A DNA stretch of 47,618 bases from Bifidobacteriaceae bacterium (GCA_031265345.1 JAISCU010000423.1:1-47618), one strand, 5' to 3'. Shown: positions 32,084 to 40,620, counted from the first letter of the stretch. Notes: generated by a model from the letters alone, not told the origin. A program made the numbers and translations.

Positions 32084-33283
32084 ATGCCTGAAGCGGTCAT
32101 TGTGGCCGGTGCGCGGACACCGTTCGGGAAGTTCGGCGGCGCCCTGCGGCCGTTGGAAGCCGTCGAACTGGGCGGCCTGGCCATCGCAGAAGCGATCAGC
32201 CGGGCCGGGATCGACCCAGCCCAGGCGGACGAGGTCATCATGGGCGGGGTGCTGACGGCCGGTCAGGGGCAGATCCCCGCCCGCCAGGCGGCGGCGCTGG
32301 GCGGTGTCCCGGCGGCCGTGCCCACCTTGCACGTCAACAAGGTCTGCGGTTCCTCGCTCAAAGCGGTCACCCTGGCGGCCCAGGCTATCCGGGCCGGTGA
32401 CGCCGAAGTGGTGATCGCGGGCGGCATGGAGTCGATGAGCAACGCGCCCTACGTGGTACCCGGCATGCGCTGGGGCTCGCGCATGAATGACGCGGCCCTC
32501 AAAGACGTCATGGTGCTGGACGGCCTGTGGTGCCCCGAGAACGACGTTCACATGGCCGTGATTGGCGGCGCTGTGGCCAGCGAGCACGGCGTTGACCGTG
32601 ATCTGCAAGACGCTTGGGCTCTCCGGTCGCAGCAGCGCTGGGCGGCAGCCGAGGGGCTGGGAGTCTTCGATCAGGAGCGCTTTCCGGTCGAAGTCAAGGG
32701 CCCTGGCGGCGCGACCACCACCGTGGATCGCGACGAGGCGCCTCGCCCGGGAACCACCGCCGAGGCGCTGGCCAAATTGAAGCCGCTGTTCACCCCCGAC
32801 AACACCGTCACCGCCGGCAACGCCCCCGGCACCAACGACGGCGCGGCCGCGGTGGTGATCATGTCGCGGGACAAAGCCGATCAACTGGGCGTGGAAATCC
32901 TCGCCGCGATCAGGGGCTACGCCCAGGCCTCCGCCGAGGCCCGCTACATCGCCACCGTGCCGGGCCACGCCATGCGGGCGTTGGCCGCCAAGACCGGACT
33001 GGATCTGGCCACCCTGGACCGGGTCGAGATCAACGAGGCGTTCGCGGCGGTCCCGCTGGTCAGCGGATTGGGCGTGCTCGGCTGGGACCAAGTTGAACTC
33101 GACGCCAAGGTCAACGTCAACGGCGGGGCGGTCGCCGTGGGCCACCCCATCGGCGCGACGGGCGCCCGGATCGTCATGACGCTCGTGAATGAACTGCGGC
33201 GGAGCGGGCTGAGATCGGGCGTGGCCGCGATCTGCTCCGGCATGGCCCAAGGCGACGCGATCTGGCTGGAGGCCGAGAACTGA
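32084..33283 (+). CDS. Acetyl-CoA C-acetyltransferase (thiolase)
   Basis: The product has 399 residues, the usual length for a biosynthetic/degradative thiolase. It starts MPEAVIVAGARTPFGKFGGAL, has the acyl-accepting Cys88 in NKVCGSSLKAV, NEAFAAVPLV, the active-site His in GGAVAVGHPIGATGAR, and the second catalytic Cys in CSGMAQGDA. It condenses two acetyl-CoA to acetoacetyl-CoA or runs in reverse. ATG 32084 is chosen because upstream in-frame codons lack thiolase homology. It sits between CoA-transferase and 3-hydroxyacyl-CoA dehydrogenase genes. Confidence 0.95.
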   Translation: MPEAVIVAGARTPFGKFGGALRPLEAVELGGLAIAEAISRAGIDPAQADEVIMGGVLTAGQGQIPARQAAALGGVPAAVPTLHVNKVCGSSLKAVTLAAQAIRAGDAEVVIAGGMESMSNAPYVVPGMRWGSRMNDAALKDVMVLDGLWCPENDVHMAVIGGAVASEHGVDRDLQDAWALRSQQRWAAAEGLGVFDQERFPVEVKGPGGATTTVDRDEAPRPGTTAEALAKLKPLFTPDNTVTAGNAPGTNDGAAAVVIMSRDKADQLGVEILAAIRGYAQASAEARYIATVPGHAMRALAAKTGLDLATLDRVEINEAFAAVPLVSGLGVLGWDQVELDAKVNVNGGAVAVGHPIGATGARIVMTLVNELRRSGLRSGVAAICSGMAQGDAIWLEAEN

Positions 33284-33304
33284 TGGCCATTGACTTTGGC
33301 CGAA

Positions 33305-33356
33305 CCATAGTTGGGGACTGTCCCGAACCGCGGTTAGGGCCTGTCCCCAACTGTGG
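33305..33356 (+). repeat. REP-like palindrome in the thiolase / 3-hydroxyacyl-CoA dehydrogenase gap
   Basis: CCATAGTTGGGGAC (33305-33318) pairs with GTCCCCAACTGTGG (33343-33356), 13 of 14 positions. The inner segment folds through AACCGCGGTT. Further right in the same 235-bp gap, GCGGCATCGTCC at 33391-33402 is a solo end of the GATGCCG family. The hairpin could reduce read-through to the downstream genes or protect the upstream message. Confidence 0.65.
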
Positions 33357-33518
33357 TTGGGCAAGCCGCCGACCGCGCCCGATCTGTGGCGCGGCATCGT
33401 CCGCCGGAGCCCCGGCCGTCCCGTCAATCGACCACTCGGACAGCACCCAGGCCACCCGGCCGACCCCCGAGCCGACCATGCCGACCACTCAACCGACCGA
33501 CCGAACGGAACTGAAACA

Positions 33519-34370
33519 ATGACTATTGCCACGACTATGGTGATCGGCGCGGGCCAGATGGGCGGCGGGATCGCGCAGGTGATGGCGGCGGCTGGCCGTC
33601 GCGTCTTCCTGTCCGATTCCGACCCGGCGGCCACGGACCACCGGCTGGAGTTCATCGCCGGGCTCCTGGCCAAAGATGTCGCCAAGGGCCGGATCGACGA
33701 GGCGGCCAAGACGGCCACCTTGGCACGCCTCACGCCGGTCACGGGCCTGGACCAAGCCGCCGAATGCGACCTGGTGGTGGAGGCCATCATCGAGAACATC
33801 GAGGTCAAGCGGGCGGTCTTCGGCGAGCTTGACGCGATCTGCCCGCAGCGCACCATCCTGGCCTCGAACACGTCCTCGCTGCCTATCACCCAGATCGCCG
33901 CCGCCACCGCCCGGCCCCAGAAGGTCATCGGCATGCATTTCATGAACCCGGTGCCGGTGATGAAACTGGTTGAGGTCATCCGGGGGCTCGCCACCGCCGA
34001 CGAGACCATGGCGACTGTCCGGCAGGAGGCCATCGACCTGGGCAAGGTGCCGGTGGAGGCGCGCGACGTGCCGGGATTCGTCTCCAACCGCGTGCTCATG
34101 CCGCTGATCAACGAAGCTGTGTTCGCACTCTACGAGGGCGTGGCCAGCGCCCCGGACATCGACGCGGTGCTGTGCTTGGGCATGAACCATCCGATGGGGC
34201 CGCTCACCCTGGCGGACTTCATCGGCTTGGACACCTGCCTTTACATCATGGAAACCCTTTACGAGGGTTTCGCTGATTCGAAGTACCGGCCCTGCCCGTT
34301 GCTGCGCCAGTACGTGAACGCCGGTTGGTTGGGCAAGAAGTCTGGCCGGGGCTTCTACGAGTACGCCTGA
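33519..34370 (+). CDS. 3-hydroxybutyryl-CoA dehydrogenase
   Basis: The product has 283 residues, the standard length. The NAD-binding GxGxxG motif is at the N-terminus (MVIGAGQMGGGIAQVMAAAG). LASNTSSLPITQIA and the catalytic segment GMHFMNPVPVMKLVEVI follow, then the C-terminal dimerisation domain with GFVSNRVLMPLINEA and GMNHPMGPLTLADFIGLD. It interconverts acetoacetyl-CoA and (S)-3-hydroxybutyryl-CoA. ATG 33519 is chosen because the Rossmann strand begins three codons later. The crotonase that would act next lies at 38975. Confidence 0.95.
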   Translation: MTIATTMVIGAGQMGGGIAQVMAAAGRRVFLSDSDPAATDHRLEFIAGLLAKDVAKGRIDEAAKTATLARLTPVTGLDQAAECDLVVEAIIENIEVKRAVFGELDAICPQRTILASNTSSLPITQIAAATARPQKVIGMHFMNPVPVMKLVEVIRGLATADETMATVRQEAIDLGKVPVEARDVPGFVSNRVLMPLINEAVFALYEGVASAPDIDAVLCLGMNHPMGPLTLADFIGLDTCLYIMETLYEGFADSKYRPCPLLRQYVNAGWLGKKSGRGFYEYA

Positions 34371-34376
34371 AAGCCT

Positions 34377-34390
34377 TTGCACGATGCCGC
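34377..34390. repeat. Solo left end of the GATGCCG repeat family
   Basis: TTGCACGATGCCGC, identical to the end at 1701-1714 and differing at one base from 28392-28405, lies 6 bases after the 3-hydroxyacyl-CoA dehydrogenase stop and 54 bases before the acyl-CoA dehydrogenase. No right end is seen. Confidence 0.6.
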
Positions 34391-34444
34391 TCGGCCGTCT
34401 TCCGTTCAGCCTCAAGTCCCTTCGTGGGTTAGTTAGGAGCACTA

Positions 34445-35584
34445 ATGCCATTCCATTTGACCGATGAACAAGAGCTGGTCCGGGCCTCGGTCCGGGAATT
34501 CGCCCAGGCCGAGGTGTTGCCGTTGGCCCCGGTGATCGACCGCGAGCACCGACCGCCGCTGGAGAACCTCCCCAAGCTCGCCGAAATGGGCATCCTCGGG
34601 ATGACCCTGCCGCCCGAGTACGGCGGCTCCGGCACGGACTACCTGAGCTTCGTGATCGCCTTGGAAGAACTTTCGCGCTGTTGCGCCACCACCGGCGTTA
34701 TCACCGAGGTCCACACGTCGCTGTGCTGCACCTCGATTTTACGTTTCGGAACCGACGAGCAGAAGCGACGCTACCTGCCGGACATGGCCGCCGGAACCAA
34801 GATCGGTGCTTTCTGCCTGACCGAGCCCGGCGCCGGCTCGGATGCGGGCGCGCTCGCCACCAGCGCGAAACGCGACGGCGATGATTTCGTGATCGACGGC
34901 CAGAAGATCTTCATCACCAACGGCTCGTTCGCGCACATCTTCATCGTCATGGCCAGGACCTCCGATGCGCCCGGCACTCGTGGGATCAGCGCCTTCCTGG
35001 TGGATCGCGAGACTCCCGGTTTCGAGATCGGGCCGCCGGAACGGAAGATGGGAATCCGCGGTTCCTCGACCACGCCGATCAATTTGAGCGGGGTGCGCGT
35101 CCCGGCCTCGGCCATGCTGGGGACCGAGGGCGAGGGTTTCAAGATCGCCATGCGGGGGCTGGACGGCGGCCGCACCGGCATAGCCGCGCAGGCGCTCGGC
35201 ATTGCCCAGGGCGCGTTCGAGGCGGCGGTCGCCTACGCCAAGGAGAGGGTCCAGTTCGGCAGGCCGATCGCCGCCCTGCAAGCGATCCAGTGGATGGTCG
35301 CGGACATGGCGACCGATATCGAAGCGGGCCGGATGCTGGTCTACCAGGCGGCGGACCTGGAGGATCGCGGCCAGCCCTTCGCCGCCGCGGCGGCCAAGGC
35401 CAAGCTCTTCTGCGGCCCGATGGCGACCCGCGTCACGCATGCGGCCGTCCAGGTGCATGGCGGCAACGGCTACATCGAGGGCTTCCCGGTGGAGCGCATG
35501 TACCGGGACGCCCGCATCACCGAGATCTACGAGGGCACCAACGAGATCCAACGTCTGGTGATCTCGCGCGGGTACCTGCGCTGA
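34445..35584 (+). CDS. Acyl-CoA dehydrogenase (butyryl-CoA dehydrogenase type)
   Basis: The product has 379 residues, the length of short-chain acyl-CoA dehydrogenases. AGGAG precedes the ATG. Visible motifs: [20 protein letters not shown], the FAD-contact segment [37 protein letters not shown], the [19 protein letters not shown] helix and the C-terminal [18 protein letters not shown] with the predicted catalytic base Glu363. It interconverts butyryl-CoA and crotonyl-CoA. The genes for its electron carrier (EtfBA) start 10 bases downstream, followed by FixCX, so electrons likely pass to ETF and then quinone. Confidence 0.94.
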   Translation: MPFHLTDEQELVRASVREFAQAEVLPLAPVIDREHRPPLENLPKLAEMGILGMTLPPEYGGSGTDYLSFVIALEELSRCCATTGVITEVHTSLCCTSILRFGTDEQKRRYLPDMAAGTKIGAFCLTEPGAGSDAGALATSAKRDGDDFVIDGQKIFITNGSFAHIFIVMARTSDAPGTRGISAFLVDRETPGFEIGPPERKMGIRGSSTTPINLSGVRVPASAMLGTEGEGFKIAMRGLDGGRTGIAAQALGIAQGAFEAAVAYAKERVQFGRPIAALQAIQWMVADMATDIEAGRMLVYQAADLEDRGQPFAAAAAKAKLFCGPMATRVTHAAVQVHGGNGYIEGFPVERMYRDARITEIYEGTNEIQRLVISRGYLR

Positions 35585-35594
35585 GGAGTCTGGA

Positions 35595-36386
35595 ATGAAG
35601 ATTGCTGTCGCCTACAAATGGGCCGCCGATCCGGCCGAGGCTTCCGTGTCCGAGGCGGGCCAGGTCGATTGGTCCCGCGCCAAACCGGCCATCAGCGAAT
35701 ACGACGCCGTCGCCATCCAAGTGGCGCGCGACCTGGCGACCGCTTCTGGGGCGGAATTGGTCGGCCTGACCGTGGGGCCGCCCGCGGTCGCGGCTCCGCT
35801 CGCGGCCAAAGCTGCTTTGGCGCGGGGTTTGGACTCGCTGGTCGCGGTCGTGGACGAGTCGCTGGCCGGAGCCAGGGCCGATGCCGCCCGCACCGGTCAG
35901 GCGCTGGCGGCGGCCGTGCGCGCGGTCGGCGAGGTCGATCTAGTGGTCATGGGCGACTGCTCGATCGACCAGGGCGCGGGCCTGGTCCCCGGCGCCACGG
36001 CCGGGTGCCTGGGCTGGCCCGCCTTGCTGGAGGCGAGCCGGATCGCCCTCGACGGTCCGGTGGTCCGCGTCTGGCGCGAGGCTGGCGGCGCCGCCGAGGA
36101 ACTGGAACTGACCGGTCCAGCGGTCATCGGGGTGGCCTCCGGGGCCGTGACGCCGAAGGCGCCGGGGATGAAGGACGTGCTCTCGGCGGCGAAGAAGCCG
36201 GTTCGGCAGTTGACGGCCGAGGAGGCCGGAATCGGCGCGGCGGCGGGTCGGGTGGTAGCCACCGGCCGCCTCGACGCGCCAACCCGTCGGGGCGTGGTGA
36301 TCGACGCGACTGATCCGGTCGCGGCGGCTGCAGAACTGATCGACGCCCTGGTGGCGGACGGAATCGTGGCGGGGAGCGGGAGATGA
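35595..36386 (+). CDS. etfB: Electron transfer flavoprotein beta subunit (EtfB/FixA)
   Basis: The product has 263 residues. The ETF beta pattern is clear: KIAVAYKWAADPAEASV, SEYDAVAIQVARDLA, VVMGDCSIDQGAGLVPGATAGCLGWP and the core VIGVASGAVTPKAPGMKDVLSAAKKPV. Beta subunits contribute the AMP or second-FAD site. The Asp/Gln-rich segment GDCSIDQG matches the FixA-like branch as well as classical EtfB. Overlaps etfA by four bases (ATGA at 36383). Confidence 0.92.
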   Translation: MKIAVAYKWAADPAEASVSEAGQVDWSRAKPAISEYDAVAIQVARDLATASGAELVGLTVGPPAVAAPLAAKAALARGLDSLVAVVDESLAGARADAARTGQALAAAVRAVGEVDLVVMGDCSIDQGAGLVPGATAGCLGWPALLEASRIALDGPVVRVWREAGGAAEELELTGPAVIGVASGAVTPKAPGMKDVLSAAKKPVRQLTAEEAGIGAAAGRVVATGRLDAPTRRGVVIDATDPVAAAAELIDALVADGIVAGSGR

Positions 36387-37318
36387 GCACTGTCAACTAT
36401 GTGCTGGTGGCCGGCAATGCCGGGGTCAGCCAACTGATCGAACGGGCGCTCGGCTGGGGCGGTCCGGTGGTCGCCATCGTGGCCGGGCCGGAAGACCTGG
36501 CGCGACGTGTCGCCGGGACCGGCGTCGCGCGGGTCGAATGGTTGGGGGCGACGGATGGCCGAGCCGTCGAGGCCTTCGCCCCGGCCGCCGCCCGGTTGGT
36601 GGCGGCCCAGCCCGGCAATGTCCTGGCGGGGCGTCGCCCGGCCGAACGGGTCTGGCTCGGTGCGGTCGCGGCCGCCATCGGCGCGCCGCTGGTGTCCGGC
36701 CTGGTGGACCTGGAACCACGCGCCGGGGGCGTGGCGGCGACCCGTGAGGTGGGTGGGGGGATCGCGCTGGAAACGATCCAGTTCGACGGCCCCGTCGCCC
36801 TGATGGCTGACGGTGGCCCACCCATCGCCGCTGGGAGCGGCGATGCGGAGGTGGCCGAGCGGACGGCATCGGACACGTATGACATCAAGGTCGTGTCCGT
36901 CGCTCCGGCAGACGGCGCCGGGGGCGACCTGGCCACGGCCAAACTGGTGGTGGCGGCCGGACGGGGCTTCCGCGACCGGGGGGACCTGGCGCTGGCGGAG
37001 GGGCTGGCGCGAGCGCTGGGCGCGGTCGTGGCTTGCTCGCGGCCGCTCGCCGAAGGGCTCGAATGGATGGGCAAAGAGCGTTACGTGGGGATCTCGGGCA
37101 ACCAGATAGCCCCTGAGTTGTACCTGGCGGCGGGCATCTCCGGACAGTTGCAACACATGAGCGGAGTGCGCGGGGCGGGCACCGTCGTGGCGATCAACAC
37201 CGACGCGGCGGCGCCGATCGTGGCGCAGGCCGATTATGCCCTGGTGGGCGACCTGTACGAGGTGCTGCCCGCTTTGACGGCGGCCTTGACGGCGGCATCG
37301 ACGGCGGCGCGGGCATGA
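36383..37318 (+). CDS. etfA: Electron transfer flavoprotein alpha subunit (EtfA/FixB)
   Basis: The product has 311 residues. An N-terminal alpha/beta domain is followed by the FAD-binding C domain: AKLVVAAGRGFRDRGDLALAEGLARALGA, the signature RYVGISGNQIAPELYLAAGISGQLQHMSG and VVAINTDAAAPIVAQADYALVGDLYEVLP. It forms the ETF heterodimer with the preceding subunit and transfers electrons between acyl-CoA dehydrogenase and the FixCX-type quinone reductase encoded next. Start and stop overlap both neighbours (ATGA), indicating tight translational coupling. Confidence 0.94.
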   Translation: MSTVNYVLVAGNAGVSQLIERALGWGGPVVAIVAGPEDLARRVAGTGVARVEWLGATDGRAVEAFAPAAARLVAAQPGNVLAGRRPAERVWLGAVAAAIGAPLVSGLVDLEPRAGGVAATREVGGGIALETIQFDGPVALMADGGPPIAAGSGDAEVAERTASDTYDIKVVSVAPADGAGGDLATAKLVVAAGRGFRDRGDLALAEGLARALGAVVACSRPLAEGLEWMGKERYVGISGNQIAPELYLAAGISGQLQHMSGVRGAGTVVAINTDAAAPIVAQADYALVGDLYEVLPALTAALTAASTAARA

Positions 37319-38604
37319 GCGTCGATTTCGACGTGGCCGTGGTCGGCGCCGGACCCTCCGGATTGGTAACAGCCTATCTATTGGCGCAGGCGGGGCGATC
37401 CGTCGTGGTGATTGAGCGCGGTGAGACACCGGGGTCGAAGAACCTGTCCGGGGGGATCATGTACTGCCACGCCATCAAGCAGGTCTTCCCCGACTTCTTG
37501 GAGGTCGCGCCGGTCGAACGTCTGATCTCACGCAACGCGCTGGTCTTCACGAACCCGTCCGGCCATGTGGCGCTGGACTACGCCGACAGCCGGTTGAGCG
37601 GCGGCGGGACGGCGGTGACGGTGCTGCGGGCGCGGCTCGACGCTTGGCTGGCGGAGCAGTGCGAGGCGGCGGGGGCTATGGTCATGCCGGGCGTGCGCGT
37701 GGACGCGCTACTCCGCGAGGGCGGCCGGGTCGCGGGCGTGGTCGCGGGCGAGGACGAGTTGCGCGCCCATGTGGTGGTGGCGGCCGACGGCGTCAACTCC
37801 TTCATCGCGCGCGGGGCCGGACTCCGGCGGCGGCCACCCCTCTCGCACTTGGCGGTCGGCGTCAAAGGGGTGGTCAAACTGTCCTCGGCGCAGATCGACG
37901 AGCGTTTCGGGGTGTCCGGGACGCGCGGCGCGGCGCTGGCCGTGACCGGCGATGTGACCGAGGGCGTGGGCGGCGGCGGTTTCCTCTACACGAACCGCGA
38001 ATCGGTGTCTTTGGGGCTGGTGTTGCGGTTGGACTCCCTGACCGAGGCCGGCGGCGATTCGTCGGCGTTGTTCGAGCGTTTCTTGGCCCACCCGTTCGTG
38101 GCTCCCTACCTGGCGGGCGGGTCGTTGATCGAATACGGCTGCCACCTGGTCAACGAGGGGGGCCACGCGATGATGGGGGAGCTGGTCGCGGACGGTCTGG
38201 TGGTGGTGGGCGATGCCGCCGGGTTGACTATCAACACTGGCTTGACTGTCCGGGGCATGGACTTGGCAGTCGGTTCCGGTGTGGCCGCGGCTGGCGCGAT
38301 CGATTCGGCTTTGGACGCGGGCGACACTTCCGCCGCGGGCCTGGCCGGGTATCTGGCGGCGTTGGATTCGTCGTTCGTGGGCCAGGACATGAGGACCTTC
38401 GCGGGCGCGCCCGGGTTCCTGGAGAATCCGCGCCTCTACGGCGACTACGGGCAGTTGATGGCGGATGTGCTGCACGGCGTCTACAACCTCGACCTGAGTC
38501 CTCGGTGGCGGCTGGCCGGCCTGGCGCGCCAGGTCTTGAAGGATTCGCCGGTGCGGCTGGGGCACCTGGTCGCGGACGGGCTGAGGGCGGTGAGGGCGCT
38601 ATGA
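37315..38604 (+). CDS. fixC: FixC-like ETF:quinone oxidoreductase flavoprotein
   Basis: The product has 429 residues. A dinucleotide-binding FAD motif is at the N-terminus (VAVVGAGPSGLVTAYLLAQAGRSVVVIERGETPGSKNLSGG), with the FixC/ETF-QO-type NLSGGIMYCHAI following. The second FAD segment is VVGDAAGLTINTGLTVRGMDLAVGSG. A C-terminal amphipathic region (YNLDLSPRWRLAGLARQVLKD) suits a membrane-surface enzyme. It should oxidise reduced ETF and pass electrons to quinone through the ferredoxin-like FixX. Four-base overlaps link it to etfA and fixX. Confidence 0.92.
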   Translation: MSVDFDVAVVGAGPSGLVTAYLLAQAGRSVVVIERGETPGSKNLSGGIMYCHAIKQVFPDFLEVAPVERLISRNALVFTNPSGHVALDYADSRLSGGGTAVTVLRARLDAWLAEQCEAAGAMVMPGVRVDALLREGGRVAGVVAGEDELRAHVVVAADGVNSFIARGAGLRRRPPLSHLAVGVKGVVKLSSAQIDERFGVSGTRGAALAVTGDVTEGVGGGGFLYTNRESVSLGLVLRLDSLTEAGGDSSALFERFLAHPFVAPYLAGGSLIEYGCHLVNEGGHAMMGELVADGLVVVGDAAGLTINTGLTVRGMDLAVGSGVAAAGAIDSALDAGDTSAAGLAGYLAALDSSFVGQDMRTFAGAPGFLENPRLYGDYGQLMADVLHGVYNLDLSPRWRLAGLARQVLKDSPVRLGHLVADGLRAVRAL

Positions 38605-38888
38605 AGACCCTGAGCGTGACCGAGCGGCTGGGCCTGAACCGGTTCGTGCTGGACGAATCCGAACCCCACATCGTTGTCCACCAGGCCGTGGCGAAAGCGA
38701 CCGGCACGGCCGATCGGATCATCGCCTGCTGTCCGGCCAAGGTCTATTCCTGGGCCGCCGACGGCACCGTCGCGGTCGAGTGCGCCGCCTGCCTGGAGTG
38801 CGGCACCTGCCTGGCCGTCGCCGATCCCGGCACCCTGGAATGGCACTACCCCAGGGGCGGCTTCGGAGTCCAGTTCCGTGAGGGCTGA
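38601..38888 (+). CDS. fixX: FixX ferredoxin-like protein
   Basis: The product has 95 residues, the length typical of FixX. Conserved cysteines: ACCPAKVYSW and ECAACLECGTCLAVADP (a CxxCxxCxxC run), which bind a 4Fe-4S cluster. The C-terminus WHYPRGGFGVQFREG is a FixX hallmark. It works with FixC as electron relay to quinone. ATG 38601 overlaps the fixC stop. Confidence 0.94.
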   Translation: MKTLSVTERLGLNRFVLDESEPHIVVHQAVAKATGTADRIIACCPAKVYSWAADGTVAVECAACLECGTCLAVADPGTLEWHYPRGGFGVQFREG

Positions 38889-38900
38889 CGCCCGCGCGAC

Positions 38901-38949
38901 CGTGCTGGAACACGGGTTGGTGCCTGGCACCAACCCGTGTTCCAGCACG
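38901..38949. repeat. Perfect 49-bp palindrome between fixX and crotonase genes
   Basis: Every one of the 24 bases on the left (starting CGTGCTGGAACACGGGTTGG) pairs with the right around central T38925; the centre is GGTGCC-T-GGCACC. It begins 12 bases after the fixX stop and ends 25 bases before the crotonase start. The mRNA would form a very stable hairpin. The outer part is shared with 25432-25470; the GGTGCC/GGCACC core resembles REP palindromes of other bacteria. Confidence 0.85.
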
Positions 38950-38974
38950 CCGATCGAGAAAGGAAACGTCAACT

Positions 38975-39748
38975 ATGAGTCTTGTCGAGTACCAGTTCGG
39001 TGGCGATGTCGCCACCCTGACCATGAACCGGCCCGAGGCGCTCAACGCGCTCAACCTGGCGATGCTGGCGGACTTGGACACGGCCCTCGACCGGGCCGAA
39101 TCCGAGCAAGCGCGCTGCCTGGTGGTGACTGGCGCTGGCCGGGCGTTCGTGGCCGGGGCGGACCTGACGGAGATGGCGTCGATGGGACCAGCCGAGGCGC
39201 GGGCTTTCGGGCACCGAGGGAGTTCCATCTTCCGGCGCTTGGAGACCATGGCCATTCCGTCGGTCGCCGCCGTGAACGGTTTCGCCATTGGCGGCGGCTG
39301 CGAGTTGGCCATGGCCTGCGACATTCGATTGGCCGCGGACAAGGCCAGCTTCGCCTTGCCGGAGGTGGGTCTGGGTGTGATCCCGGGATTCGGCGGCACG
39401 CAGCGGCTGGCTCGGCTGGTCGGGTTGGGGGTCGCCAAGGAGTTGCTGTTGACCGGTCGGCGCGTCAAGGCGGCCCGCGCCTTCGAGATCGGCCTGGTGA
39501 ACGCCGTCTATCCGGTCGATGAGTTGGCGGGCGCCGCCGCCGAGTTGGCTTCCAGGATCGCTCGGCAGTCACCCGTCGGTGTGCGCGCGGCCAAGACGGC
39601 GCTCACCCTGGGCCTGAGCTGCGACATGGACACCGCCCTCGGAATCGAATTGGCCCATTTCGCGTCCTGCTTCGGCACCGAGGACCAACGCGAGGGGATG
39701 GGTGCCTTCGTCGCCAAACGCGATCCGGCCCCCTTCACCGGTCGCTGA
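38975..39748 (+). CDS. Enoyl-CoA hydratase (crotonase)
   Basis: The product has 257 residues, the standard crotonase size. Oxyanion-hole and active-site segments are present: LTMNRPEALNALNLAMLADL, GRAFVAGADLTEMASM, VNGFAIGGGCELAMACDIRLA, and both catalytic glutamates are in place (GGCELAMACD and FALPEVGLGVIPGFGGTQRL). It hydrates crotonyl-CoA to 3-hydroxybutyryl-CoA or the reverse. It completes the C4 cycle with the thiolase, dehydrogenase and acyl-CoA dehydrogenase. Start preceded by GAAAGGAAACG. Confidence 0.95.
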   Translation: MSLVEYQFGGDVATLTMNRPEALNALNLAMLADLDTALDRAESEQARCLVVTGAGRAFVAGADLTEMASMGPAEARAFGHRGSSIFRRLETMAIPSVAAVNGFAIGGGCELAMACDIRLAADKASFALPEVGLGVIPGFGGTQRLARLVGLGVAKELLLTGRRVKAARAFEIGLVNAVYPVDELAGAAAELASRIARQSPVGVRAAKTALTLGLSCDMDTALGIELAHFASCFGTEDQREGMGAFVAKRDPAPFTGR

Positions 39749-39765
39749 CTTGGGGCCCGCGGCGC

Positions 39766-40491
39766 CTATGCGGGTGGCGGCACCCGCTGGCCGTGTTCGT
39801 CGATGTGGCTACTCAAGCAGCGCTGGACTCCCTCGTTGGCCATGGCCCGCAACACCGATCTTCCCTCTTCCGCACTGGCACCCCTCGGATCGCCCAGAAC
39901 GCCGTTCGGGGCAACAGCTCCGACCCCGCCTGCCGCAAGCGCGGGCAGCAGGCCGGCCAGCGGCGACGTGTTCCCTACCACCTCGCTGAAATCCCCGACT
40001 GCGGTGGGGTCGATCGCCAGCATCAGTGACGTCTCAGTGCGACCGGCATGAGCGTCCAGCCAACCGGCGCGGCAACTGATCCAGCTGACTTCGACAGCTT
40101 CGCTCCTAAGTTGGCGGACAGCGGAGATCAACGGTGCCATATTCCCGCCGTGAGCGTTGACGAAGATGACCTCTCCGGCCCATCGGCTAATGGAACGGGT
40201 CGCTTCGATCAGCACCGCTTTCGTTGCCGCCTGCCCGATTGATATGGTCCCGCGGGCGAATTCATGCTCGCCGCTTGAACCGAAAGGAAGTGCCGGGGCG
40301 ACCCAGACTTGGCGGTACGGTGCAAGGCCGTTTGCGATGTCGCGCGCGACGCGACTAGCTACCAAGGCGTCAACCCCGAGCGGAAGATGCGGTCCGTGCT
40401 GTTCTGTGGCGCCCAACGGAACCAAGACGGTGCCCCCGGGGTCGATTGATCCGCTTGGCGTGTGGGCCAGGAGGCGCGAGCCGGTCGTCAT
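39766..40491 (-). CDS. Creatininase-family protein, MftE-like
   Basis: The product has 241 residues. It matches the creatininase fold and specifically the MftE peptidase of mycofactocin biosynthesis: VLVPLGATEQHGPHLPLGVD (metal-binding Glu, His and Asp), PALPFGSSGEHEFARGTISIG, VIFVNAHGGNMAPL, DAHAGRTETSLMLA and GVLGDPRGASAEEG. MftE removes the C-terminal Val-Tyr core from the MftA peptide. No mftA, mftB, mftC, mftD or mftF gene is present here, so it is an orphan copy or a related amidohydrolase with another substrate. Convergent with the crotonase gene (17 bp apart) and downstream of the LacI gene on the same strand (129 bp), with which it could be co-transcribed. Confidence 0.85.
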   Translation of the reverse strand: MTTGSRLLAHTPSGSIDPGGTVLVPLGATEQHGPHLPLGVDALVASRVARDIANGLAPYRQVWVAPALPFGSSGEHEFARGTISIGQAATKAVLIEATRSISRWAGEVIFVNAHGGNMAPLISAVRQLRSEAVEVSWISCRAGWLDAHAGRTETSLMLAIDPTAVGDFSEVVGNTSPLAGLLPALAAGGVGAVAPNGVLGDPRGASAEEGRSVLRAMANEGVQRCLSSHIDEHGQRVPPPA

Positions 40492-40620
40492 GGGTGGCTC
40501 ACCGCGCCGCCCGTGACACGGCGAGGCTCGGGTATCGCAAGGCCAGACGAGTTGTGGCGCTCAAGTGCATCCAGGCTGGCCTTCTGCAACCTGGGCCGGG
40601 CGCGGGCGGATGTGCCTGAT

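Noticed and set aside
31964..34111. A 715-codon minus-strand frame opposite the thiolase and 3-hydroxyacyl-CoA dehydrogenase genes
   Set aside because: It runs antisense across two well-supported genes and the gap between them, with shadow-type composition.
35595..38888. Nitrogen-fixation fixABCX operon
   Set aside because: No nif genes are nearby, and the adjacent acyl-CoA dehydrogenase, thiolase and crotonase point to acyl-CoA metabolism instead.
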